Shown: positions 6,791-14,646 of the stretch, in pieces
How the letters are laid out: each line of letters begins with the position of its first letter
Position numbering within the stretch: the first letter of the stretch is position 1
Source: an uncultured delta proteobacterium
GTDB lineage: Bacteria; Myxococcota_A; Polyangia; Polyangiales; Polyangiaceae
Reading direction: 5' to 3'
Length of the DNA stretch: 37,729 nucleotides
Assembly (NCBI GenBank): GCA_903870415.1
Contig: CAIQDA010000046.1
Location: 1-37,729, forward strand
Notes under the pieces: model-generated
The model's database searches: none
What the model was told of the DNA's origin: nothing
What the model saw: only the letters and a program-made list of their open reading frames with translations
Made by a program: the position numbers and the translations under genes

Positions 6791-9700
6791 TTACGCGCGC
6801 AGGTCGATGACGAGAACGGTGACGTCGTCTGCGAGTTCGTCTCGCGCGGCGTAGGTCTTCACAGCCTCGCCAAGGTCGTCGGCGAGCTCTTGCGCCGAAC
6901 CCCTGTGCGCCTTCACGAACGCTTCGATGCGCTCGTGGCCGAAGGAACCGATCGGCCCCTCTTGCTCGAAGAGACCGTCGGTGAAGATCACGAGGCGGGC
7001 GCCGACGGGAAGCATCTGCCGCTTCATGGTGAAGGTCGCGCCGAGCATCATCGCGAGAAATGGACCCGGCTGGTAAATCTCCACGAGGTCGGGCCCCGTG
7101 AGCAGAAAAAGTTCTGGCGCCGCGGCGTTCGCGACGCGGAGCTCCCAACCGCCATTCGTCATGCGGACGAGGTCGAAGCACACCGCGGTGGAGCGCAACT
7201 CAAGGTCCGGGAAGTTCGCCGCGAGCACGTCGTTCAACGAAGCGACGAGTGCGTGCGGCCACTCTTGCTGCCACTTGATTGCCTCGTACTCGGTCTTGAG
7301 AACCATCGTCCGAAGCGCCGCCTGCACACCGTGGCCCGTCGTGTCGGCCATGAGGAAACGAAAGTGCCCTTCGGAAAGTTCGAAGGCATCGACCAAGTCG
7401 CCGCCAACAAATGAAGCGGGGAGCGACTTCAGGCCGAGGCCGAGGCTGTCGGTCTCAAGGCCCATGCGAAGCGCGATGGCCTGAAAACGGGCTGCCTCTT
7501 CGATGTCCGCATGAAGCATGCGGTCTTTGACCTCGACCGCATGGATTGCTGCGCGCAGCTCGACGGTGCGCTCGTCCACCCGGGACTCAAGCTCGCGCGC
7601 GCGTCGATGAAGGCCTCGAATCCGCGCGCGGGCCGCAGCCCAACTGCCAACGACCGCCGCGGCCGCAAAGAAACCCCAAACGATGCGACGCTCAAACCAC
7701 CGCGGCTCGACGACGATGTCGAGAAGGGACGACGCCTCACCGCACGCGCCGTCGATGGAACACGCGCGCAGAAGAAATCGGTAGTGACCCGGTCGAAGGT
7801 CCGTGTAGTTTGCATCCCTCTTTCGCCCGTCGTCGATCCACTCGCTGTCGAGCCCCTCGAGGCGGTGGGCGAAGGTGACAGCTTCGGGCGCGGCGTAGTC
7901 GAAGGCCGTGAAGCCGAGCGACAGGTCGTGGCGGCCGGACGTAAACCGAATCGAACCGCGTGCATCCTGCACAAGCCTGTCGAGCGTGACGTCTTCAAGA
8001 CGGGTGACGGGAGGCTCCGAGGAGCGGGTGACCTTGCCCGGCTCGATGCGCGTGAGGCCGTGCGTCGTCCCGAACCAAACCGCCCCGAACGGGTCCACGA
8101 AAACACTCGGGTCTCCCGCGTTCGACTCCAACGTGCGAAACCCGTCCGCAAGACCAAACGCGCGTGCGGGAACGACGCTCAGTGACCCGCGCGCAAAGGC
8201 CTCGAGATCCGTCCTCATCAGGCGCAGGACGCCGCGGTTCGTCGCCACCCACACCGTGCCCGCGGGCTGCTCCACCGTGGCGTAGATTTGCTCGTCGAGG
8301 AGACCTGCGCGAGCGTCGATGAGCGTGTACGCGCCTCCGTGCCGCCACACGATGCCCGACGAGGTTCCGAGCCACTCGTCACCGTTCGCGTCGACACGAC
8401 GATGAAGGACCGTCGCGTCGTTCGGAATCGGCAAGGCCACGCGCTCGGCCTTCGCATCGGTCACATGAAAGAACCCGGAGCGCGTTCCAACGAGCACGCC
8501 ATCGGCTGCGCGTTGCACGAAGAAGACAACGAGGCCCGGTGAAATCACCTCGGGAAACATCGTCTTAAACGAGGCCCCCTCCCGGTGCATGACGCCGCTC
8601 CCATGCGTACCAAGCCAGTCGGGCGAACCGTCGGCACCAAGCACAAGCGAGCGCACGCGGAGCTCGTCCGTACCCTCGAGCGACGTGACCGCCCCGTGCT
8701 TGCTCGCCGGCACCACGAGAACCCCGGCCTCCCGGGACATGACGTAAACCGTGCCGCGATCGTTTTCCGCGAACCCGTAGATGGTGCGCGCCATGATGCG
8801 TGCATCCTGCACAAACGTGTTTCCCTCTTTCCGAAAGAGGCCGCCGCCCTCGGTGCCCACGAGGAACTCACCGGAGCGCGTTCCGAACACCGCGCGCACG
8901 TCGGGGGTCATAAGCCCGTTCACGGCCCCGAAGGTCACCGCCGGGCCTGAAAACGCCCGCTGAAGTCCACCACCGGACGTGCCGATCCACAGGCCGCCGC
9001 GGTCGTCGTCGAAGAGCGCGCGCACGTGGTCGTCTGCCATGCCATCGCGCGTCGTGAAGCGAGCGACAGCCCGCCCCGACAAGCGCACAAGGCCGCCTCC
9101 GTCTGTCCCGATCCAAAGCGTCCCCTGCCCGTCTTCGATGAACGACGTGACGGGTTCCGGCGGCATTCCCTCAAGGGCACCGACGACGATTCGCTGCGCG
9201 CCAAGGCGCGTAAACTGGCCCCGACCACCCACGACCACGTCGCCATCCTGCAACACCGCGAGCGCACGCACGTCGCGAAAAGGCATACCGACTTGCGCCG
9301 TGATGTCGCGCACGACCGCGCCCTCGACGGCGAAGAGCCCATTGGGCGTGCCCACGAAGACCTGCCCGCCCGAGAGCGCCACGGCCGACACCTGCTGGTC
9401 GGCGAGTCCGGGCAGCACGAGTTTCGTGCCCTGTCCGTTTCGAACGCGAAAGAGGCCGCCGTCCGTGCCCACGAACACGTCATCGCCCGCGAAGGCGATG
9501 GCCGTCACGCCTGTGCTGCGTGAAGGATTGGCCTCGAGAGGCACCGGCTCAAGGTTTCCGCCAACGAAGCGATGTAGTCCGCCCGTCGTTCCGACCCAGA
9601 GCGTTCCTTTCGCATCGACACCGAGTGCGAGAATATTTGTAGACTGCAGGTTTCTCTGGTTGCGTCGATCGAACGTCGTGAGCTTCACGCCATCGAACCG

Positions 9701-9919
9701 CACAAGCCCGCCCTCGGTGGCGAGCCAGAGGTAACCGTCCGGCGTGCGCGCAATGGCCAGCACCGAGGTCTGCGGCAACCCGTCGGCCTGGGCCCACTGG
9801 CGCGTCGCATACTGATCGAACGAGCGCGTCGCGTCGACCGCTTGAGCCTGCGACGCGACCACGAGGAACGCCGCGACCCAAGAACCTCGCCGACGTTGGT
9901 TGCGCCCCTGCCCTTGCAC
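6791..9919 (-). CDS. Two-component-type propeller sensor with SpoIIE/PP2C phosphatase output
   Basis: About 1042 aa. A signal or anchor segment (SWVAAFLVVASQAQA) comes first. Next are many propeller repeats of the Reg_prop type (residues about 40-650), with recurring LWIGTDGGGLVRL and VWVATNRGVLRL forms. A Y_Y_Y domain follows (about 660-720, HRLEGLDSEWIDDG...LRPGHYRFLLRA), then a membrane helix (about 743-762), a short coiled coil, and a SpoIIE-like phosphatase domain (about 830-1042; GGDLVDAF, ADTTGHG, FTDGLFE, DELADDVTVLVI). It probably senses a periplasmic ligand and dephosphorylates a cytoplasmic target such as an anti-sigma antagonist. The start is uncertain: I prefer GTG at 9919, because an upstream start beyond 9987 would run into the next gene. 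Four TGCA-N3-TRCA sites lie inside it. Confidence 0.85.
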   Translation of the reverse strand: MQGQGRNQRRRGSWVAAFLVVASQAQAVDATRSFDQYATRQWAQADGLPQTSVLAIARTPDGYLWLATEGGLVRFDGVKLTTFDRRNQRNLQSTNILALGVDAKGTLWVGTTGGLHRFVGGNLEPVPLEANPSRSTGVTAIAFAGDDVFVGTDGGLFRVRNGQGTKLVLPGLADQQVSAVALSGGQVFVGTPNGLFAVEGAVVRDITAQVGMPFRDVRALAVLQDGDVVVGGRGQFTRLGAQRIVVGALEGMPPEPVTSFIEDGQGTLWIGTDGGGLVRLSGRAVARFTTRDGMADDHVRALFDDDRGGLWIGTSGGGLQRAFSGPAVTFGAVNGLMTPDVRAVFGTRSGEFLVGTEGGGLFRKEGNTFVQDARIMARTIYGFAENDRGTVYVMSREAGVLVVPASKHGAVTSLEGTDELRVRSLVLGADGSPDWLGTHGSGVMHREGASFKTMFPEVISPGLVVFFVQRAADGVLVGTRSGFFHVTDAKAERVALPIPNDATVLHRRVDANGDEWLGTSSGIVWRHGGAYTLIDARAGLLDEQIYATVEQPAGTVWVATNRGVLRLMRTDLEAFARGSLSVVPARAFGLADGFRTLESNAGDPSVFVDPFGAVWFGTTHGLTRIEPGKVTRSSEPPVTRLEDVTLDRLVQDARGSIRFTSGRHDLSLGFTAFDYAAPEAVTFAHRLEGLDSEWIDDGRKRDANYTDLRPGHYRFLLRACSIDGACGEASSLLDIVVEPRWFERRIVWGFFAAAAVVGSWAAARARIRGLHRRARELESRVDERTVELRAAIHAVEVKDRMLHADIEEAARFQAIALRMGLETDSLGLGLKSLPASFVGGDLVDAFELSEGHFRFLMADTTGHGVQAALRTMVLKTEYEAIKWQQEWPHALVASLNDVLAANFPDLELRSTAVCFDLVRMTNGGWELRVANAAAPELFLLTGPDLVEIYQPGPFLAMMLGATFTMKRQMLPVGARLVIFTDGLFEQEGPIGSFGHERIEAFVKAHRGSAQELADDLGEAVKTYAARDELADDVTVLVIDLRA

Positions 9920-9987
9920 GGCCTCACACCGTAACAGAATCCCTCGCCCGCCACGTTCAAGTTCACGGGCGTGGCGAAGGTCGCGAT

Positions 9988-11127
9988 TCAGGGAACGATG
10001 GGCCGATTCGATGGAGGCGAACCCGCGGCGATGCGCTTCTCCGAGTCCATGGGCGCGATGCCCAAGCCCAGTCGCTCGCCTTGCCAACCCGACTGCTCGA
10101 CGATGTGTTGCGACCACGGCTGGTTTTGCAGCACCCAACGAACACTCTTGGTGATGGACTCCTCAAGCGACTTCTGCGGGCGCCAACCGAGCTCGTCGCG
10201 AGCCGCGCTCGACACCGTGCGATACGCCGCGTCGTGCCCAGGGCGATCGTCGACGTCGGTCACGAGCTGCACGTAGTCCGTGTATCCTGCAAGTTGCATC
10301 GCCTCGTTCTTCGCCGCGGGCTTCTCGGCTTCGACCGCTGCGAGCACCTTCGCGACCACCTCGCGGCTGCTCAGAGGTTCACCACGACCAAGCTCATACA
10401 CGGCACCGTAACGGCCGCGCTTCGCCGCAGCGAGGAGGCCCGAGCAATAGTCGTCGACGAACAGCCAATCGCGCCGCGCCGAACCGTCTCCGTAGAGCGG
10501 AATCGTCGTGCCCGTGAGCGCGCGGGCAACCACGAGCGGAAGGAGCCGCTCCGGCGATTGCCAAGGACCCATGAGGTTCGTCGAACGGACGACAAGGTAA
10601 GGCAGTTTATAGGTCCGGTAATACGAGAGGATAATGCTCTCCGCCGCGAGGGCCGAAGCTGCGCCCGGCGACGTCGGTCCGAGGGCTTCGCCATTCGCGT
10701 CCACGGGACCGGCCGCACGCATGGTCGATGCATGAACAAACGAGAAGCGCGCCAGCTTGTCGTCGTCGTACGTCGAGAGGACTTGCCTGCATTGCTGAGC
10801 AACCTCGAACGCGCCGCCCACGTTCGTCTTCATGAAGATTCGCGCTTCGTCGATGCTGCGGTCGACGCTCGTTTCCCCGGCGAGATGCACAACCTTCGTG
10901 GGTTTGGCGGTACGCAGGATGGCCCGCAGCGCACGCCCGTCGGCCGTGTCGACCTCGAAGAACGAGAAGCGCGGGTCCTTCTCGCACGCCGCGATGTTTT
11001 CCCACGACCCCGTGCGCACGAACTTGTCGACGACGACGACCCGCGCGGCCGTGTTCTTGAGCAGATACCGAACGAAGTTCGATCCAACGAAGCCTGCACC
11101 ACCGGTGACGAAGTATGTCTCGCTCAT
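9988..11127 (-). CDS. dTDP-glucose 4,6-dehydratase homologue, catalytic residues lost
   Basis: 379 aa extended-SDR protein of the RmlB/RfbB type. The NAD-binding motif TGGAGFVGSN is at the N-terminus. The fold is well conserved (VVHLAGETSVDRSI; GPWQSPERLLPLVVARAL; YGDGSARRDWLFVDDY). The active site is not: where RmlB has S-T-D-E it has STMR (Thr135-Met136-Arg137), and the YxxxK dyad is replaced by Gly155...Ala159 (SPGAASALAAES). It is therefore unlikely to catalyse 4,6-dehydration and may bind nucleotide sugar or NAD, or scaffold a partner. The ATG at 11127 is preceded by GGAG at six bases. It is divergent from the glycosyltransferase gene, suggesting a glycan-modification locus. Confidence 0.85.
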   Translation of the reverse strand: MSETYFVTGGAGFVGSNFVRYLLKNTAARVVVVDKFVRTGSWENIAACEKDPRFSFFEVDTADGRALRAILRTAKPTKVVHLAGETSVDRSIDEARIFMKTNVGGAFEVAQQCRQVLSTYDDDKLARFSFVHASTMRAAGPVDANGEALGPTSPGAASALAAESIILSYYRTYKLPYLVVRSTNLMGPWQSPERLLPLVVARALTGTTIPLYGDGSARRDWLFVDDYCSGLLAAAKRGRYGAVYELGRGEPLSSREVVAKVLAAVEAEKPAAKNEAMQLAGYTDYVQLVTDVDDRPGHDAAYRTVSSAARDELGWRPQKSLEESITKSVRWVLQNQPWSQHIVEQSGWQGERLGLGIAPMDSEKRIAAGSPPSNRPIVP

Positions 11128-11220
11128 GATCACTCCGCGGATCATCGTACCGGACTCGCGTCGCGGAATGGAACTTCAGCGCCCTCGACGGACCGTGAAA
11201 AGCGTGGTGCGGTACGCGAA

Positions 11221-12717
11221 ATGGATGCGCTCTCCGTCCTCTTCCTTGCGGCCCTCAGCGATCTTTCGAGCGATGCGGCGTTCTACCGCGTGTCTCAGCC
11301 CGCGCGCCATCTGGCGGAGCGTCCCGACGTTCGCTCGGTTCACGTGACCTCAAACCTCGATCCCAACATCGACGCGCTCATCGAGGCCGCCGACGTCATC
11401 ATTCTCCACGAGCTTGCGGACCCGGATCTCTTTCCGAAGGTCACGGCGGCACGCGAGCGCGGCTCACTCGTCATCTACGATTTGGCCCACGACATCACGT
11501 CGCTCCCGACGCTGCATCCGCTGCAAAGCTACTGGGTCGAAGAGCAGGCGCAGCGGCACGCGTTCAAACTCGCGAAGCTCGCCACGATGTTCACGGCCTC
11601 GAATGTTCGCCTGCTTTCGCATTGGGCCGCCATCAACCCACGCGGGAACCTCGTGGCCAACGCGTGGCCCTTCGAGGTTCACGCCACCCGCGAGCCCTCG
11701 CCGCGTTTTCACATCGCGATGGTCGTCGATCTGCATGAATACGCAGGCGCGCGCGACGTCATCGGATCGCTGCTCGCGTGGATGAGCGTCACGAAGCACG
11801 CCACCCTCGAGGTGCTCGCGCCCGAACTCGTCCATCAAGCCTTCGCGCGCGGACCTGCCGATCGCATGGTCCTTTCGACCGCACGTGAGCAGAGCGATCG
11901 CCTCGCGGCGTTTCGTCGCGCCGACGTCGCCTTGCTCGCCCTCGAGAATTCAAACAACGCGATGCGCCTCGCCGACGTGCGCTGGCTTGAGGCTGCGGCG
12001 TCCGGTGCCGTCGTGCTTGCCCCGAACCTCGGAGCTTACGCCGAGCGCATCACGCCGGGCGCGAACGGCATTCTTTACAACGAAGCCGACGAGGCCATCC
12101 CGGCCCTCGATCGCCTGTCGACGGACCCGGACCTCCTCGCCCATGTGCGCGCGACAGCCGCATTGCAAGTGACCGACGAGCGACAGCTCCGCGCAAGCCT
12201 CGACGAGCAAGTGGCCTACTGGCGCAAGTTCGTGAAACGCGCGCCGGACGCAAGCCGCGCCGAGCTTCCGCCCCGTCTTCCAGGAACGACGCTGCCGCAC
12301 GAGCACGAACTTTTCGAAGGCTTGCTCTACGCCGGGCCGCTCAACGATCGCGCGATCGCTCGCAAGCATTTCGAGCGCGCCGCCGAGCTCCTTCCGACGA
12401 GCCCGGAGCCCTACCTTCTCTTGGCTCGCGTGGTGCCGAACCCCATCGAGGTCGTCCTCAAGGCTGTCCAGCTCGCGCCCAAAAGCCTTCGCGCCAACTT
12501 GCTTCTTGGGGACGCGCTCTCCGACGCGGGCCAGCACCAGGACGCGCTCGCCATCTACCAGCGCACGGCGGAGTTCTACCCGGCTTGGGAGCTGCCTTAC
12601 CTGCGCGTGGCCATGCTCCTCGAAGGCATGGGCATGAAGGCCGAATCGGAGCAGTTCGTGCACATGGCCGCTGGCGTAGCGACGTTCCTCGAAGAAGCTA
12701 TCGAGGCCCGCGGCTAG
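11221..12717 (+). CDS. Glycosyltransferase with C-terminal TPR domain
   Basis: 498 aa, no signal peptide. Residues 1-340 look like a GT-B-fold glycosyltransferase: an N-terminal half with DVIILHELADPDLFPK, and a C-terminal donor-binding part with RLADVRWLEAAASGAVVLAPNLGAYAERI and NGILYNEADEAI, typical of GT1/GT4-like enzymes. Residues about 365-480 carry TPR-like helices (AIARKHFERAAELLPTSPEPYLLLARV; LGDALSDAGQHQDALAIYQRTAEFYPAW). Sugar donor and acceptor cannot be read from sequence. The methyltransferase follows after five bases, so the two form an operon. The promoter must lie in the 93-base gap shared with the divergent RmlB-like gene. Confidence 0.8.
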   Translation: MDALSVLFLAALSDLSSDAAFYRVSQPARHLAERPDVRSVHVTSNLDPNIDALIEAADVIILHELADPDLFPKVTAARERGSLVIYDLAHDITSLPTLHPLQSYWVEEQAQRHAFKLAKLATMFTASNVRLLSHWAAINPRGNLVANAWPFEVHATREPSPRFHIAMVVDLHEYAGARDVIGSLLAWMSVTKHATLEVLAPELVHQAFARGPADRMVLSTAREQSDRLAAFRRADVALLALENSNNAMRLADVRWLEAAASGAVVLAPNLGAYAERITPGANGILYNEADEAIPALDRLSTDPDLLAHVRATAALQVTDERQLRASLDEQVAYWRKFVKRAPDASRAELPPRLPGTTLPHEHELFEGLLYAGPLNDRAIARKHFERAAELLPTSPEPYLLLARVVPNPIEVVLKAVQLAPKSLRANLLLGDALSDAGQHQDALAIYQRTAEFYPAWELPYLRVAMLLEGMGMKAESEQFVHMAAGVATFLEEAIEARG

Positions 12718-12722
12718 TTTCC

Positions 12723-14153
12723 ATGGGGGGATCCATCGCCGATCGCGTGCGTGCGCAGTACGAGCGGCATCCGTATCCGCCCGTCTCGGCGCTCGCGTTG
12801 CCTCGCCGAAAACCCGAAGCGGAACTCGCGCTAGACACCGGATTAACTCTCGCTCCAGCGCGCGTTTTTCCTGAGCACCCGCGCATTCTGGTGGCCGGTT
12901 GCGGCAGCCTTGAGGCCCTCGTTGTCGCCCGAGCCAATCCGCGAGCGGAGCGTGTTGTGGCCGTCGACTTGAGCGAGCACTCGCTTCAAACGCTCACGCG
13001 GCGCATACAGCTCGCCCGCGTCGTTCAGCCCTTCACACCGCAGGCCCCCATCGAAACACGTCAGTGCAATCTACATGCACTTAACGACGGCCCCTTCGAT
13101 GCCATCTTCCTCTCCAATGTCCTTCAGCATGTGGCCTCTCCTGAGGCCCTCGTCGCGCATCTCGCAGGCCTGCTCGCACCCCATGGCCTCATGCGCCTCG
13201 TCGTGTACCCGAGAGAGAGTCGCCTCTGGATGCGCGCACTTCAGCGGTATCTCGAGGCACGCGGACTCGACGCGCACACGCAAGCTCCTCGAAGGACGGT
13301 CACGCGACACCTGCGCGTGTTGCCCGAGACGAGTCCCCTGCGATCGACGTTCTTCGTCAACCCCGAGTCCTCATCGGATGCCGGCGTGGTGGATGCCTTT
13401 CTCCATGAGCACGACGACCCGCTGCCACTTGCACAACTTGCATCCTGCATGCATCGAGCGGGGCTCGTGCTCGTCGGTGAGAGGCAGACACCCTCGTCCC
13501 AGAGCGCCTTCGTGGGCGAGGTCAATGCGCAGGTTGCAGCGTCCATCACGGACCCGTGGTCACGTCTCGAACTCCTCGACGAGTCGCTGGAGCTGTGCGC
13601 GAACCCAGTCTTTTGGCTCGCGCGAGGCGAATCAGCACCCGCGCCTCACACCGCCTCGACAACGCGTCATGTCGCGGGAACCGTGCAGGTCGTCGACCAA
13701 GCGCTTCACGTCTCCGGGCCGCTCGGGTCGCTCGCAAACGTGCCCGCGGCGAGCACGCTCACGTCGGTCGTCGTGCCGAATCCAATAGGGGCCTCGCTTG
13801 CGTGTCGCGTGAGGAGGCTCGACGATCTTCTCGCACGCGTCGGCATCTCCTCGGACGCGTGGATCGCCTCCCTTGCGCGCGAAGTGGGGCCTCGCGTGAC
13901 GCCGCCGCCACACTCACGCGAGCTGCCAGGGCTCGCGCTGAGCGACTATGATCCGCACGCGCTACGGAGGCTTTCACCGCCTGTGGCCGACGCGGACCTC
14001 GACGCCCTCGAAGCGTGGCTTTTGTCAGTGCACGGCCTCGTTCCGTCGCGGCCCGGAGAAGGCGCGTCTCTCTCCTTGCGCCACGCCGTTCACCTCGCGT
14101 CGGCGCAGGGGTCGGTGCTCGCCGATTCGCGTGTACTCCTCACGCGTTCGTGA
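12723..14153 (+). CDS. Class I SAM-dependent methyltransferase
   Basis: 476 aa. The opening ADRVRAQYERHPYPP is the short N-terminal motif common in a group of Rossmann methyltransferases. SAM-binding motif I is ILVAGCGSLEALVVA, the acidic motif II is VVAVDLSEHSL, and motif IV is FDAIFLSNVLQHV. The post-catalytic part (residues about 200-476) is long and has no domain I recognise. The substrate is unknown; the glycosyltransferase directly upstream suggests a glycan or glycoconjugate. It contains two TGCA-N3-TRCA sites (13065, 13439). It converges on the lipoprotein at 14176 with only 22 bases between. Confidence 0.8.
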   Translation: MGGSIADRVRAQYERHPYPPVSALALPRRKPEAELALDTGLTLAPARVFPEHPRILVAGCGSLEALVVARANPRAERVVAVDLSEHSLQTLTRRIQLARVVQPFTPQAPIETRQCNLHALNDGPFDAIFLSNVLQHVASPEALVAHLAGLLAPHGLMRLVVYPRESRLWMRALQRYLEARGLDAHTQAPRRTVTRHLRVLPETSPLRSTFFVNPESSSDAGVVDAFLHEHDDPLPLAQLASCMHRAGLVLVGERQTPSSQSAFVGEVNAQVAASITDPWSRLELLDESLELCANPVFWLARGESAPAPHTASTTRHVAGTVQVVDQALHVSGPLGSLANVPAASTLTSVVVPNPIGASLACRVRRLDDLLARVGISSDAWIASLAREVGPRVTPPPHSRELPGLALSDYDPHALRRLSPPVADADLDALEAWLLSVHGLVPSRPGEGASLSLRHAVHLASAQGSVLADSRVLLTRS

Positions 14154-14162
14154 TGCGTGACG
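14149..14162. repeat. Short 7-bp tandem duplication at a convergent junction
   Basis: CGTGATG is followed directly by CGTGACG across the stop of the methyltransferase gene, in the 22-base gap to the convergent lipoprotein gene. It is only two imperfect copies and is listed because every other close convergent junction here also carries a tandem repeat. Confidence 0.45.
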
Positions 14163-14175
14163 CGTAAGGCAAACC

Positions 14176-14646
14176 TCACGGCGTGACGAGACGGACGCCT
14201 GCCAAGTCGCAACGGCAACCGTCGACCATCGCCACACCGCTCACGGGCAGTTGCTTCAGCGGAGCCAACACCCACTGCCGCGTGAAGGCCTCTGCGCGGG
14301 TGCGCGGACCACGCTGCAGGTCCTCGCCGCACGACGCCGACGAGCTCGCCTTGGACAAAAAGCACGCGACGGGAGCCCCGACCACGAGGTCTTCGGCAAA
14401 GGCTGGACGCGAACGCCACGCGTACTTGGTGAAGAGCTCCACCGCGTCGCCGATGGCGTAATAGCCGCCGCCGTCGGTGCTGCGTTTGTAGCTCCCCAGA
14501 GGCGCCTCCACGGGCTTGTCGCGAAGCGCGTCGTCTCCCACAAAGAAGTCGTTTGCGTCGAGCAGGTCCTTGCCGCCGGGGCTTGCGGGGCCTCGGCACG
14601 CCACGACGGTCAACGCGAGCAAGGAGACGACGTGCGTGCGATTCAC
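14176..14646 (-). CDS. Lipoprotein of unknown function, coupled to gcvP
   Basis: 156 aa. The start is GTG at 14646, which overlaps the gcvP stop as GTGA. From there the sequence reads [16 protein letters not shown], a good lipoprotein signal with lipobox VVAC. The mature part has two further pairs of cysteines ([21 protein letters not shown]) that could form disulfides in the periplasm. I do not recognise the family. Coupling to glycine decarboxylase is probably positional and need not mean a shared pathway. Confidence 0.75.
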   Translation of the reverse strand: MNRTHVVSLLALTVVACRGPASPGGKDLLDANDFFVGDDALRDKPVEAPLGSYKRSTDGGGYYAIGDAVELFTKYAWRSRPAFAEDLVVGAPVACFLSKASSSASCGEDLQRGPRTRAEAFTRQWVLAPLKQLPVSGVAMVDGCRCDLAGVRLVTP

